The notes beneath the pieces are model-generated. The model was not told where the DNA came from and searched no databases. It saw nothing but the letters and a program-made list of their open reading frames with translations. 64,000 nucleotides of DNA, from NCBI RefSeq assembly GCF_017086445.1, contig NZ_CP070968.1, positions 558,001-622,000 of the forward strand. Direction: 5' to 3'. Source of the DNA: Brevundimonas fontaquae (GTDB lineage: Bacteria > Pseudomonadota > Alphaproteobacteria > Caulobacterales > Caulobacteraceae). Position 1 is the first letter of the stretch. Every line of letters starts with the position of its first letter. A program made the translations under genes and the position numbers. This document shows positions 51,967 through 60,115 of this stretch, in pieces.

Positions 51967-54441
51967 ATGACCAATAGATCCTTGCGCGGACTCTCGCTCG
52001 GCTTGCGCAGCCTGTTGCTGCTCGGCGCAGCCCTCCCCGCGACGGCCTTCGCCCAGACCGCGACGCCGCCTTCGCAAGTTCCGACGTCCGAGGACCCCGC
52101 CGCGACGGTTGAAGATATCATCGTCACCGGCACCAGTCGGGCCCGCGCCGCCCTGGTCACCCCGCTGGCGGTCACCAGTCTGAACAGCGAGGCCCTGCAG
52201 CGGGCGACCTCGAGCAGCCAGGCCGACATCCTCAACACCGTCCCTTCCGTCAAGGCGGAAGGCGGGGGCGGCGAGGTGGCGGTCAATGTCTTCGTCAAGG
52301 GGTTGCCGGTCTCGGGCACCTATCAGCTCACGCCGTTGCAGTACGATGGCATCCCGGTGATGAGCGCCTTCGGCCTCAACTCCTCGGCCTTCGACGTCTA
52401 CTACCGCAACGATCTCGGCATCGAGAGACTGGAGTTTGTGCGTGGCGGCGTCTCCAACCTGTTCGGTCAGGGCTCGGTGGCGGGCCTGATCAACTACATT
52501 TCCAAGACCGGCGATGACGAGACCCATGGCGTGGCCCAGATCGAGGGGGCCACGGAAGGCCGGGTCCGTGTGGATGGAGCCCTCAGCGGTCCGCTGGGCG
52601 GAGGCCTCTACTACGCCGCTTCGGGCTACTACAGGAACGACGAAGGACCGATCGATACGGGGCTGCCCACGCGCGGTGGTCAGGTGCGGGGCAACCTCAA
52701 GAAGGAATTCAGCGACGGCACGGGCTCCTTCACCCTCTATGGCCAGTACATCGACGACAGCGTGCAGTTCTATCTGCCCATCCCCTTGAGCAGCACCAAC
52801 CGTGAGCGCGTGGCCGGCAGTGACGGAGAGACCCTCTATTCCGTGCAGACGTCACAGGTCCGCAATCTCGCCTTCAATACCCCCAACGGCGTCTTCCGCA
52901 CCGATATCGCCAAGGGGGTCGAGACGAGAGGCGGGCAGGTCGCCGCGGTCTTCCGGCGCGAACTCGACTCGGGCTGGGGCGTCAACGCCAACCTCAAATA
53001 CTCGTCCTACAAACACAGGTTCGGGTTCTTCCTGGATGGGGACGGGGTGGTCAACACACCTGAGACCCAGGCCGCCTTCCTGGCGAACCGCGGCCTGCCG
53101 ACCAATGCCACCTACACCTATGCCGACGATGGTTCGGTCGTGCCGGCCAGTGTCCTGCTTTTCGCCAACCGCATCCAGGACCGGATCCGTCCGATGGAGG
53201 ACGTGACTGCAGAATTAAACGTCACCCGCCGCGTCAGCGCGGGCGGCTTCGATCACAACTTCACCTTCGGCGGCTTCGCAGCCAGCGCGGAGGCGACAGA
53301 CAATGTGATCACCACAAGCTATCTGGCGGCCTTCAACAACACGCCCCGGCTGATCAATCTGACGGTCCGCGACGCCTTGGGGGCGCCGACGATCGTGTCC
53401 AACAACGGCCTGGTGAACGCGGGCGTCGGCTATGTGAACAACCGCCACAGCGCCGAGCGCTACGCCCTGTATTTTGCCGACCAGATCGAACGCGACCGGC
53501 TGATCATCGACATCGGAGGCCGGATCGAGCGGACGACAGGCGACCTGCGGCGCGAACGCACGGCGACCTATGTCACCGACACCACGACCCCCAACCTGTC
53601 GACGGCCCTGCGCGATGTGGTCTGGGGGACCGGAAGCTATATGACCGGCAAGGTCGAGACCGACTCCTGGGCCTTGGCGGCTGGCGCCCTCTACCGGTTG
53701 ACGCCGGATGTGAGTCTCTATGCCAATGCCAGTCGTGGGTATTTCTTCCCGGCTCTCAATACCGTCGCCTTCAACGCCCTGGGCGAGGTGCAGTCCTACG
53801 AGCCTGAAGTGATCCGGCAGGCCGAGGCCGGCGTCAAATATTCGGGCGGTCGGGTCTCGGGGTCTGTGTCGGTTTTCTACAACGACCTGAAGGATCGTCG
53901 AACCGTCCAGTTCCTGAACACAGGCGGCGGCGCTCTCGCCGAGGTCGTCAGCGTCGTCTCGACCGAGGCCTATGGCCTGGAAGGGGTGCTGGATGTTCGA
54001 CTGATCGACAATCTGTCCTTCCGCGGCAATGTCTCGCTGATCCACCACGAATACACGGACTACGATTCGTCTCCGACCTTCATCGGCAACGAGGAGCCCC
54101 GTCAGCCGAGTTTCCTCTACAACGCGGGCCTTTATTACGACGACGGCGCCTGGGACGGGTCGGTCTATACCAACTACACGGGCTCGAACTTCACAGACCC
54201 CTCGAATGCGATCGAACTGGACGGCTTCAACGTCGTGCGCGCCGATCTGGGCTATACCCTGGAACGCGCCGACGGGCGTTCGCTTCGCCTCGGCCTGGAC
54301 GTGTTCAACGTCCTCGACGACCAGGGCATTACCGAGGGCTCGCCCCGCCAGGGCCCCGCCCAGGTCAGCGCCGGCGCCTATTTCATCGGCCGGCCCGTCC
54401 TGCCCCGACGCTACACGGTGCGCCTGACCTACAGTTTCTGA
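51967..54441 (+). CDS. TonB-dependent receptor upstream of the GH63 enzyme
   Basis: An 824-residue outer-membrane receptor. The signal peptide ends ATAFAQ and TVEDIIVTGTSRARA starts the plug. There is no STN domain, so it does not signal through FecR. The barrel ends RRYTVRLTYSF, and the late motif VLDDQGITEGSPR resembles the corresponding DEIGLTEGNPR of the receptor at 35695, so the two are related. It lies 66 bp upstream of the GH63 gene, with an intrinsic terminator between. A ligand related to the GH63 substrate is likely. Confidence 0.9.
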   Translation: MTNRSLRGLSLGLRSLLLLGAALPATAFAQTATPPSQVPTSEDPAATVEDIIVTGTSRARAALVTPLAVTSLNSEALQRATSSSQADILNTVPSVKAEGGGGEVAVNVFVKGLPVSGTYQLTPLQYDGIPVMSAFGLNSSAFDVYYRNDLGIERLEFVRGGVSNLFGQGSVAGLINYISKTGDDETHGVAQIEGATEGRVRVDGALSGPLGGGLYYAASGYYRNDEGPIDTGLPTRGGQVRGNLKKEFSDGTGSFTLYGQYIDDSVQFYLPIPLSSTNRERVAGSDGETLYSVQTSQVRNLAFNTPNGVFRTDIAKGVETRGGQVAAVFRRELDSGWGVNANLKYSSYKHRFGFFLDGDGVVNTPETQAAFLANRGLPTNATYTYADDGSVVPASVLLFANRIQDRIRPMEDVTAELNVTRRVSAGGFDHNFTFGGFAASAEATDNVITTSYLAAFNNTPRLINLTVRDALGAPTIVSNNGLVNAGVGYVNNRHSAERYALYFADQIERDRLIIDIGGRIERTTGDLRRERTATYVTDTTTPNLSTALRDVVWGTGSYMTGKVETDSWALAAGALYRLTPDVSLYANASRGYFFPALNTVAFNALGEVQSYEPEVIRQAEAGVKYSGGRVSGSVSVFYNDLKDRRTVQFLNTGGGALAEVVSVVSTEAYGLEGVLDVRLIDNLSFRGNVSLIHHEYTDYDSSPTFIGNEEPRQPSFLYNAGLYYDDGAWDGSVYTNYTGSNFTDPSNAIELDGFNVVRADLGYTLERADGRSLRLGLDVFNVLDDQGITEGSPRQGPAQVSAGAYFIGRPVLPRRYTVRLTYSF

Positions 54442-54463
54442 TCCAGTCCACCCTGAGCCGACT

Positions 54464-54493
54464 GGGGAGGGCGTCCGCGTCCTCCCCTTTTTT
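54464..54493 (+). terminator. Intrinsic terminator between receptor and GH63 genes
   Basis: A 10-bp stem (54464-54473 with 54478-54487), tetraloop TCCG, and six T at 54488-54493 form a strong intrinsic terminator. The GH63 start follows only 14 nt later. Read-through would give much lower GH63 than receptor expression. Confidence 0.9.
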
Positions 54494-54507
54494 CAGGTCT
54501 CCCGGAG

Positions 54508-55764
54508 ATGACCATGCGTGACGAGGAAGCCCGAAACATCCTGATCGCGAACGATCGCGGCGGCTACACCGTCCCCAACGGCCGGGTCTATCCCTTCCAG
54601 TGGAACTGGGATTCCGCCTTCGTGGCGCTTGGCTTCGCTACCTTCGACCGGGATCGCGCCTGGGTCGAGATCGAGACCCTGTTCAAGGCCCAGTGGACGG
54701 ACGGCTTCCTGCCGCACATCGTCTTCTGGCAGGACGACCCCGGCTATTTCCCCGGTCCGGAGCGGTGGGCCTCGGGCACGGATCCCCTGACCTCCGGCAT
54801 CACCCAGCCGCCGGTGGCGGCGACTGTCGTGCGGGCCTTGTGGGATCAGGGCGGCGTGGCGGATCGGCCCAGGCTCGAGGCTCTGTTCCCCAAGCTGATG
54901 GCTTGGCACCGGTGGTTCTGGCGATATCGCGATCGTTCCGGCCAGGGGCTGGTGGTTGCCTTACATCCTTGGGAGACCGGTCGGGACAATGCGCCCGAAT
55001 GGGACCGACCCGGCGCTGCGATCGACGCCTCTGACGTCGCCCCCTACGTCCGTCGTGACACCAGCCATCTCGACGCCTCGATGCGGCCGACCGCACTCGA
55101 ATACGACCGATACGTCGCCCTGCTCGACTTCGGTCGGGAACGGGGCTGGGACCACGGTCGCATTGCTGCGGAGAATCCATTCCAGGTCGCTGATGTCGGC
55201 CTGACCATGATCCTGCTGCGCGCCGACCGGGATCTGCTGGCTCTTGCCGAGGCTCTGGGGCGTCAGGATGACGCCAGCGATCTGCGCGAGCGCATCGCCC
55301 TGGCGGAACAGGGCGTGGACTGGCTCTGGAACGAAGAGGTCGGGGCCTATGGCTCGCGCGATCTCCTGACGGGAGAACCGTCGGGCTTCATCACCAGCGC
55401 CTCCTTCCTCAGCTTCTACGCGGGACTGAAACACCCCGACCGTGACGCGCGACTTCTCGGCCATCTCGACAGGATCGGCGCGCGGGTCAGATACCTCACG
55501 CCGAGCCTTGATCCCGCCGACCCCGGCTTCGACATGATGCGGTACTGGCGCGGGCCCGTCTGGGCGGTGGTCAACTACATGATCGGTCAGGGGCTTGCCG
55601 AGACCGGACATGGCGCCATGGCCGAAAGGGTCCGGCGCGACACACGCGACCTGATCCAGACCTCAGGGTTTTACGAAGCCTTCGATCCCACCTCCGGCGC
55701 TCCGACGGGCGGCGACGATTTCTCCTGGACGGCGGCGATCTGGCTCTGCTGGGCGGGACGTTAA
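54508..55764 (+). CDS. GH63 six-hairpin glycosidase, glucosylglycerate/mannosylglycerate hydrolase type
   Basis: A 418-residue (alpha/alpha)6-barrel enzyme with no signal peptide, so it acts in the cytoplasm. The pattern is that of the MGH1-like GH63 hydrolases: YPFQWNWDSAFVALGFATFD, GFLPHIVFWQDDPGYFPGPE, HPWETGRDNAPEWD (Asp160 the likely general acid) and FYEAFDPTSGAPTGGDDFSWTAA (Glu390 the likely base). Characterised relatives hydrolyse mannosylglycerate or glucosylglycerate to the hexose and glycerate. The same locus encodes glycerate 2-kinase. Specificity between Glc- and Man-glycerate cannot be read from the sequence. GGAG precedes the ATG. Confidence 0.85.
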   Translation: MTMRDEEARNILIANDRGGYTVPNGRVYPFQWNWDSAFVALGFATFDRDRAWVEIETLFKAQWTDGFLPHIVFWQDDPGYFPGPERWASGTDPLTSGITQPPVAATVVRALWDQGGVADRPRLEALFPKLMAWHRWFWRYRDRSGQGLVVALHPWETGRDNAPEWDRPGAAIDASDVAPYVRRDTSHLDASMRPTALEYDRYVALLDFGRERGWDHGRIAAENPFQVADVGLTMILLRADRDLLALAEALGRQDDASDLRERIALAEQGVDWLWNEEVGAYGSRDLLTGEPSGFITSASFLSFYAGLKHPDRDARLLGHLDRIGARVRYLTPSLDPADPGFDMMRYWRGPVWAVVNYMIGQGLAETGHGAMAERVRRDTRDLIQTSGFYEAFDPTSGAPTGGDDFSWTAAIWLCWAGR

Positions 55765-56071
55765 GCCTCCGGTTTCGCGACCCATGTCAGTCTGCCTGCT
55801 TATGTATCGGTGGGCTGAAGGGACGACGAGGACCTTCGTTGAACCTGAACGCCGGGCTGGCGGATTACAGGCCCAGAGACGACGCCCGCCGCCGACACTC
55901 AATCAGCCCCCGTTCACATCCAGGCTCGCGAGGGTGAACGGTCTTGACCTCGGCTGAGTGCCTCTGGGGCGAGCCGGACCGGATCCGAGAGTGAAGATGT
56001 GAAAACGCCGGCCTGGAGGTTGAGAGACAGGGACTGCGCCTTCAGATGCCGGGTTGAGGGTCTCTCAGGCT
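55765..56071. other. Gene-free stretch between GH63 and arginase-like genes
   Basis: No gene, RNA or terminator with a T-run is supported in these 307 bases. They separate the putative solute locus from the following unrelated genes. Confidence 0.5.
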
Positions 56072-56914
56072 TCACGTGGCGTGTTGATCGTCTCCACCGC
56101 CGAGCATACGGCGCAGGACAGGCTGGATCGCCGCGAGAAGCGGGTTTGGGTCATTGGGCCTGCCGTCGGGCCATGACGCTTCGTATTCGGCGATCTCCAA
56201 TCCCAGCACGTCGTGGTCGGCGAGAACCTCAAAGGCCTCCAGCAAGTCACGCCACTGGAGGCCTCCGGCGACCTGGTACTCGGTCGCCAGCAGTCCGGCT
56301 GTGAGAACATCACAGTCGAGGTGAATGTAGAGCTGTCGTCCTCTGATGGCCTCCCTGAGCCTCAACCCCAGTTCGGCGCCGGGCGGTACGAGGCTGATTT
56401 CCCCCGCGTCGATGCGGGCCTGCTCAGGCGGGTCCAGGTCGCGGGCTCCCACAAGGATGACATTCGCAAGGTTCAATCCCTCGCCCAGCCCGGTCCTCCA
56501 CTCGCCGGCCGCGCCCGTGATCACCATGCCGCCCAGATAGCTCGCCTCGGTCGCGCCTGGTCCGTCCGGCAGGTTGCTGTCGCCGTGGGCATCGAACCAG
56601 ACGATGGCCGCGTCTGGATACCGTTGTGCGACCATCGGCAGGGTCGCAAGGCTGGCCGCGCAACGTCCCGTCGTCAGGACAAGGGGCTCGCCGTTGTCGA
56701 GACGTTGAGCGATCTTGACCGCAAGTGATCTCAGGTTTGGGAGTGCCGCACTCAGTTGAGCCGCCCAGCCGCCTTCGATGACTGCGGCGGCCTCGCCCAC
56801 AATGTCGGCGGCCACCCCGTAGGATTGCGCGATCACCGAGCCCAGTTCGACGGATCCGCGCATCGCGCGCAGGTTCCGGTCCCCGGCGGCTCCGGCATAG
56901 AGGGTAACCGTCAT
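56072..56914 (-). CDS. Arginase/ureohydrolase-fold protein with altered first metal motif
   Basis: A 280-residue protein from the ATG at 56914 (a TTG six codons upstream is less likely). The second metal motif is WFDAHGDSN (Asp108, His110, Asp112) and the third is YIHLDCDVL; both match the arginase family. The first motif, normally GGDHS, reads TTGRCAAS, so the metal-binding His is replaced by Cys85. This pattern occurs in family members of unknown specificity, so the protein may bind one metal only, or bind it differently. Reaction is unknown. Confidence 0.75.
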   Translation of the reverse strand: MTVTLYAGAAGDRNLRAMRGSVELGSVIAQSYGVAADIVGEAAAVIEGGWAAQLSAALPNLRSLAVKIAQRLDNGEPLVLTTGRCAASLATLPMVAQRYPDAAIVWFDAHGDSNLPDGPGATEASYLGGMVITGAAGEWRTGLGEGLNLANVILVGARDLDPPEQARIDAGEISLVPPGAELGLRLREAIRGRQLYIHLDCDVLTAGLLATEYQVAGGLQWRDLLEAFEVLADHDVLGLEIAEYEASWPDGRPNDPNPLLAAIQPVLRRMLGGGDDQHAT

Positions 56915-57002
56915 AGTCTCGCTCTCGAACAACAGGCGGAGACGCCTTCGATGGCGTGAATCTCGCCGACAGCATCCATATCAGCCCGGCTTTTCAGGCA
57001 AC

Positions 57003-57905
57003 TCATAGGCGATGTCTTTTGACCTCCTTATTGATGAAGTCGATCAGGGCGCGCAGCGGGCCAGGCGTCTGACGACCACCGGGATAGTAGAAATGGTATC
57101 CGGGAAACGACGGGCACCAGTCCTCCAGCACCCGGATCAGGGTGCCGGATTTCAGATCCTCCGCGACTTCGTGTTCGAACACCTGGGCCAGGCCCAGCCC
57201 TTCGCGTGCAGCGGCGAGGATCAGTCCGTTGTCGTCGAAGACGGTGCTGCCCTCGACGGCGACATTCAGGCTCCGCCCGTCCTTCTCCAACTCCCAGGCA
57301 TACAGCGCGCCGGCCGGGAAACGTCGTCCGATACAGTCATGGACGGAAAGAGCCTCGGGGGTTTGCGGAACGGGATAGCGCGTAAAATAGTCGGGCGATC
57401 CGACCACCGCGAACCGCTGCGGCGGCCCCAGGGGGATCGCAACCATATCGCGCGACAGGCTCTCCCCGAAACGAACGCCCGCATCGAAACCGTCCCGGAC
57501 GATATCCACGAAGCCGTCATCCGTCACGATCTCGAGCCGGATGGCGGGGTTCGCGCGAAGGAAGGGGCCGATGAGCGAGGCCACAGGCTGCGCCGCCCCA
57601 CGCGGCATGTTCAGCTTCAGTGTGCCCATGGGGGTATCGCGATAGGCGTTGACCGCTTCGAGCGCGTCGGCGACCGCGCCGATGGCCGGTTCGAGACGTG
57701 AAAGCAGCGATGCGCCGATCTCGGTGGGCGTTACGCTGCGCGTCGTGCGGTTGAGCAGTCGGACGCCGAGCCGGGCTTCGAGCGTCCGCATCGCATGACT
57801 GACCGCCGAGCGCGAAATCCCCCGTTCGGCGGCCACCCGGGCAAAACTGCGGCGGCGCGCCACCGCGACGAACAGGGCCAGGTCTGGAAGGTCCAACTCA
57901 GGCAT
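57003..57905 (-). CDS. LysR family regulator
   Basis: A 300-residue regulator: ELDLPDLALFVAVARRRSFARVAAERGISRSAVSHAMRTLEARLGVRLLNRTTRSVTPTEIG, then an effector domain (TPMGTLKLNMPRGAAQPVASLIGPFLRANPAIRLEIVTDDGFVDI). This subgroup commonly controls a divergent reductase or SDR gene. Here the divergent partner is the SDR at 57996, 90 bp away, which is the likely target. Confidence 0.9.
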   Translation of the reverse strand: MPELDLPDLALFVAVARRRSFARVAAERGISRSAVSHAMRTLEARLGVRLLNRTTRSVTPTEIGASLLSRLEPAIGAVADALEAVNAYRDTPMGTLKLNMPRGAAQPVASLIGPFLRANPAIRLEIVTDDGFVDIVRDGFDAGVRFGESLSRDMVAIPLGPPQRFAVVGSPDYFTRYPVPQTPEALSVHDCIGRRFPAGALYAWELEKDGRSLNVAVEGSTVFDDNGLILAAAREGLGLAQVFEHEVAEDLKSGTLIRVLEDWCPSFPGYHFYYPGGRQTPGPLRALIDFINKEVKRHRL

Positions 57906-57995
57906 TGTCGTATTCTCCTCACCACCTCATGCGCCTTTATAGGGCTTCTGCTGGCCAATGGGAGGCGTCATGTTTGCTGCGAACTGGAGCACGAC

Positions 57996-58736
57996 ATGAC
58001 GCGATTTACGGACAAACGCATCCTCATCACCGGCGGCACGAGCGGGATCGGGCTCGCGGGCGCCCGGCGCATAAGATCCGAGCGCGGGAGCGTTACCGTC
58101 ACGGGCGTCGATAGCGGCCGTATCGCGGCGGCAGCGGAACATCTCGGCGGCGACACCCTCGCCTTTGCCAATGACGCCGCCGATCCGCAGGCCGCCCTCG
58201 ATCTGGCAGCCACCGTGAAAAACTGGGGCCGGCTCGACGGTCTTTGGTTGAACGCCGGCTATGCCGATACCGACACGGTCGAAGGGATCGACGCGGCATT
58301 TTTCGACGCGATGATGAATGCAAACGTTCGGGGTCCCGTCCTGCAGCTTGCGGCGCTGGCCTCAAGCCTCAATGACGGCGCGTCCATCGTCGTCACCTCT
58401 TCGGTGTCTCCTTATGAAGGCCTGGCGTCGACCGCGACCTATGCGGCGACCAAAGGGGCGCTTGTCGCGCTGACAAGGAGTTGGGCGACCGCGCTTGCGC
58501 CACGGGGCATCCGCGTCAACGCCTTGATACCGGGTCCCATCGAGTCACGGCTGAGGGATTTCCTGCCCGAGGCGGATCGCCAGGCCTTCGAGGCCAATGC
58601 GGTCGGTCAGGTTCCCCTGGGGCGCATCGGAACCGCAGACGAAGCGGCGGCTGTGGCGCTGTTCCTGCTCAGCGACGACGCCAGCTATGTCACGGGAAGC
58701 CAGTATTTCGTGGACGGCGGGATGATGATGATCTGA
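57996..58736 (+). CDS. SDR family oxidoreductase
   Basis: A 246-residue classical short-chain dehydrogenase from the ATG at 57996. The NAD(P) loop is ITGGTSGIG; NAGYADTDT is the NAG motif; the catalytic Ser is in VVTSSVSPYEG and Tyr/Lys in YAATKGA. It ends with the family motif SYVTGSQYFVDGGMM. It is divergent from the LysR gene that probably regulates it. Substrate unknown. Confidence 0.9.
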   Translation: MTRFTDKRILITGGTSGIGLAGARRIRSERGSVTVTGVDSGRIAAAAEHLGGDTLAFANDAADPQAALDLAATVKNWGRLDGLWLNAGYADTDTVEGIDAAFFDAMMNANVRGPVLQLAALASSLNDGASIVVTSSVSPYEGLASTATYAATKGALVALTRSWATALAPRGIRVNALIPGPIESRLRDFLPEADRQAFEANAVGQVPLGRIGTADEAAAVALFLLSDDASYVTGSQYFVDGGMMMI

Positions 58737-58855
58737 GGGATCTATCGTCGGCGCGAGCCATGTCTCCGGAGGCGAGTGCCTGACATTCGTTTTTCCGACC
58801 GCCCGCTCCGCCGACCGCCGATCTGGTAGTCAGGGCCTTATCGTTTCGAGCTGGC

Positions 58856-59194
58856 TCACGGGATCGTGCTGATCGACACCAGGCCTTGGTAATCACCCAG
58901 ATCGGCTACAATGCCCAGTTCCGCCATGAATGCTGCCGGATCAAATCCTTGGGTGGTCTGTGCAGAGTGCGATCTATGCTTGGCGACTTCATAGCAGGAA
59001 GCGTCTCGCCATTGAACGAACGTCACTACGTTGTAGCGTCCATCTCCGCCTGTTTGCTCCAGAACGAGGTTTTGGTCGCATCCATCGGCCTCATCGAGCA
59101 AGCGGTGCGTCATTCGCAGACGATCGAGAAAGACATCTCTCGAACGAGGCGGAACGACAAACTTATCGATCCTGAAAACCGGCGAACTCGACAT
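58856..59194 (-). CDS. Antibiotic biosynthesis monooxygenase (ABM) domain protein
   Basis: A 112-residue small protein with the ABM-like dimeric ferredoxin fold: FRIDKFVVPPRSRDVFLDRLRMTHRLLDEADGCDQNLVLEQTGGDGRYNVVTFVQWRDASCYEVAK. Related proteins are cofactor-free quinol monooxygenases or act on heme. It is divergent from a MarR gene. A perfect 18-bp palindrome lies between the two genes, 40 nt from this start. Confidence 0.8.
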   Translation of the reverse strand: MSSSPVFRIDKFVVPPRSRDVFLDRLRMTHRLLDEADGCDQNLVLEQTGGDGRYNVVTFVQWRDASCYEVAKHRSHSAQTTQGFDPAAFMAELGIVADLGDYQGLVSISTIP

Positions 59195-59234
59195 CAGGCG
59201 CTCCTTATCAACCCATGCTCCAATGTGCTAACAT

Positions 59235-59252
59235 TTGACAACCTGTTGTCAA
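59235..59252. promoter_or_regulatory. Perfect 18-bp palindrome, probable MarR operator
   Basis: TTGACAAC-CT-GTTGTCAA is a perfect inverted repeat with 8-bp arms. It sits between the divergent ABM-domain gene (start 59194) and the MarR gene (start 59268), 15 bp before the latter, where binding would cover both promoters. Confidence 0.8.
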
Positions 59253-59267
59253 GAGCGAGAGGCGCGT

Positions 59268-59807
59268 ATGGTCGTAGATGATGTTGGAGCCCTGATCCTC
59301 GAAGTGTTCCGTTTGAACGGGCGATTGATCGCCGCAGGTGATTCGGTGGTGGGGCCTCTTGGTCTTTCAAGCGTTCGTTGGCAGATTCTGGGATCGGTGA
59401 TGAGGGCAGGGCATCATTCAAAGACCGTCTCGCAGATCGCCCGTGAAACCGGCGTGACGCGCCAGGCGGTTCAGCGCGTGGTCAATGCCCTGGTCGCACA
59501 AGGGGTTCTCAAGCGGGAGGATGACCCTGCAGACAGACGTGCGCCACTTATCAATGCTACAGAGCGGGGACGCCTAATCTATGCAGATGCCGATCAAGCC
59601 CGACGCGAATGGCTTTCAGGGGTAGGTGAGCAGTTCACTGCGGAAAGGCTCCGCCAGGCCACGTCCACCCTGACCGACTTGCGAACAAGCTTGACGTCAT
59701 CCGGGAAGACAAACCAGCAAGGTTCTACAGGGCCGGAAACGCCATCATCTTCGCCATCGCACAGGCGGAGACGCAAGCAACCCGGCGGGCCCGCCGACCA
59801 AAAGTGA
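59268..59807 (+). CDS. MarR family regulator
   Basis: A 179-residue winged-helix regulator; the ATG at 59268 is chosen because the frame upstream runs through the palindrome. The core is VRWQILGSVMRAGHHSKTVSQIARETGVTRQAVQRVVNALVAQGVLKREDDPADRRAPLINATERG. About 30 residues at the C-terminus are low-complexity (Ser/Pro/Arg-rich) and unusual for the family, perhaps a by-product of the decayed DNA that follows. It probably regulates itself and the ABM gene. Confidence 0.88.
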   Translation: MVVDDVGALILEVFRLNGRLIAAGDSVVGPLGLSSVRWQILGSVMRAGHHSKTVSQIARETGVTRQAVQRVVNALVAQGVLKREDDPADRRAPLINATERGRLIYADADQARREWLSGVGEQFTAERLRQATSTLTDLRTSLTSSGKTNQQGSTGPETPSSSPSHRRRRKQPGGPADQK

Positions 59808-59837
59808 CCGTTTCCGGCCCCTTGCAAAGCGGCGCCC

Positions 59838-60040
59838 CTCGGACTCTTTGGCTATTCCGCGGGCGATCTGGACACGCCGTTCATCGGCGCCGAGCATTCT
59901 GTTCATCGCGCTGGATAGCCGCGAACGGCTGTGGGCGATGCGCTATGACCGGGAATCGGACTTCGAGTTCATGCGACTTCATGGGTTTGCGGCGGTGGCC
60001 TTGTCTGGCGCGAGATGCGAGGGCTCTTCGACACACGGAT
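59838..60040 (+). pseudogene. Frameshifted PhzF-family remnant
   Basis: The fragment matches the centre of the intact PhzF gene at 62774. LFGYSAGDLDTPF (from 59844) corresponds to LFGYSRDDLDTSL. After a small deletion and frame change, LFIALDSRERLWAMRYDRESDFEFMRLHGF (from about 59899) corresponds to LFMALSSRERLSTMHYDLEAGREFMRRHGF. After a further 1-nt loss, VWRE follows. The N-terminal catalytic region and the C-terminal half are missing. It is a dead copy of about 200 bp on the same strand as the intact gene, 2.9 kb upstream. Confidence 0.8.
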
Positions 60041-60115
60041 GCAACAAGCGCGGCGAGGCCGGTCGCGAGAAGCGATCGCCTTGCGAGCGTGACGGGACGA
60101 ATGCAGCGTCATTCC

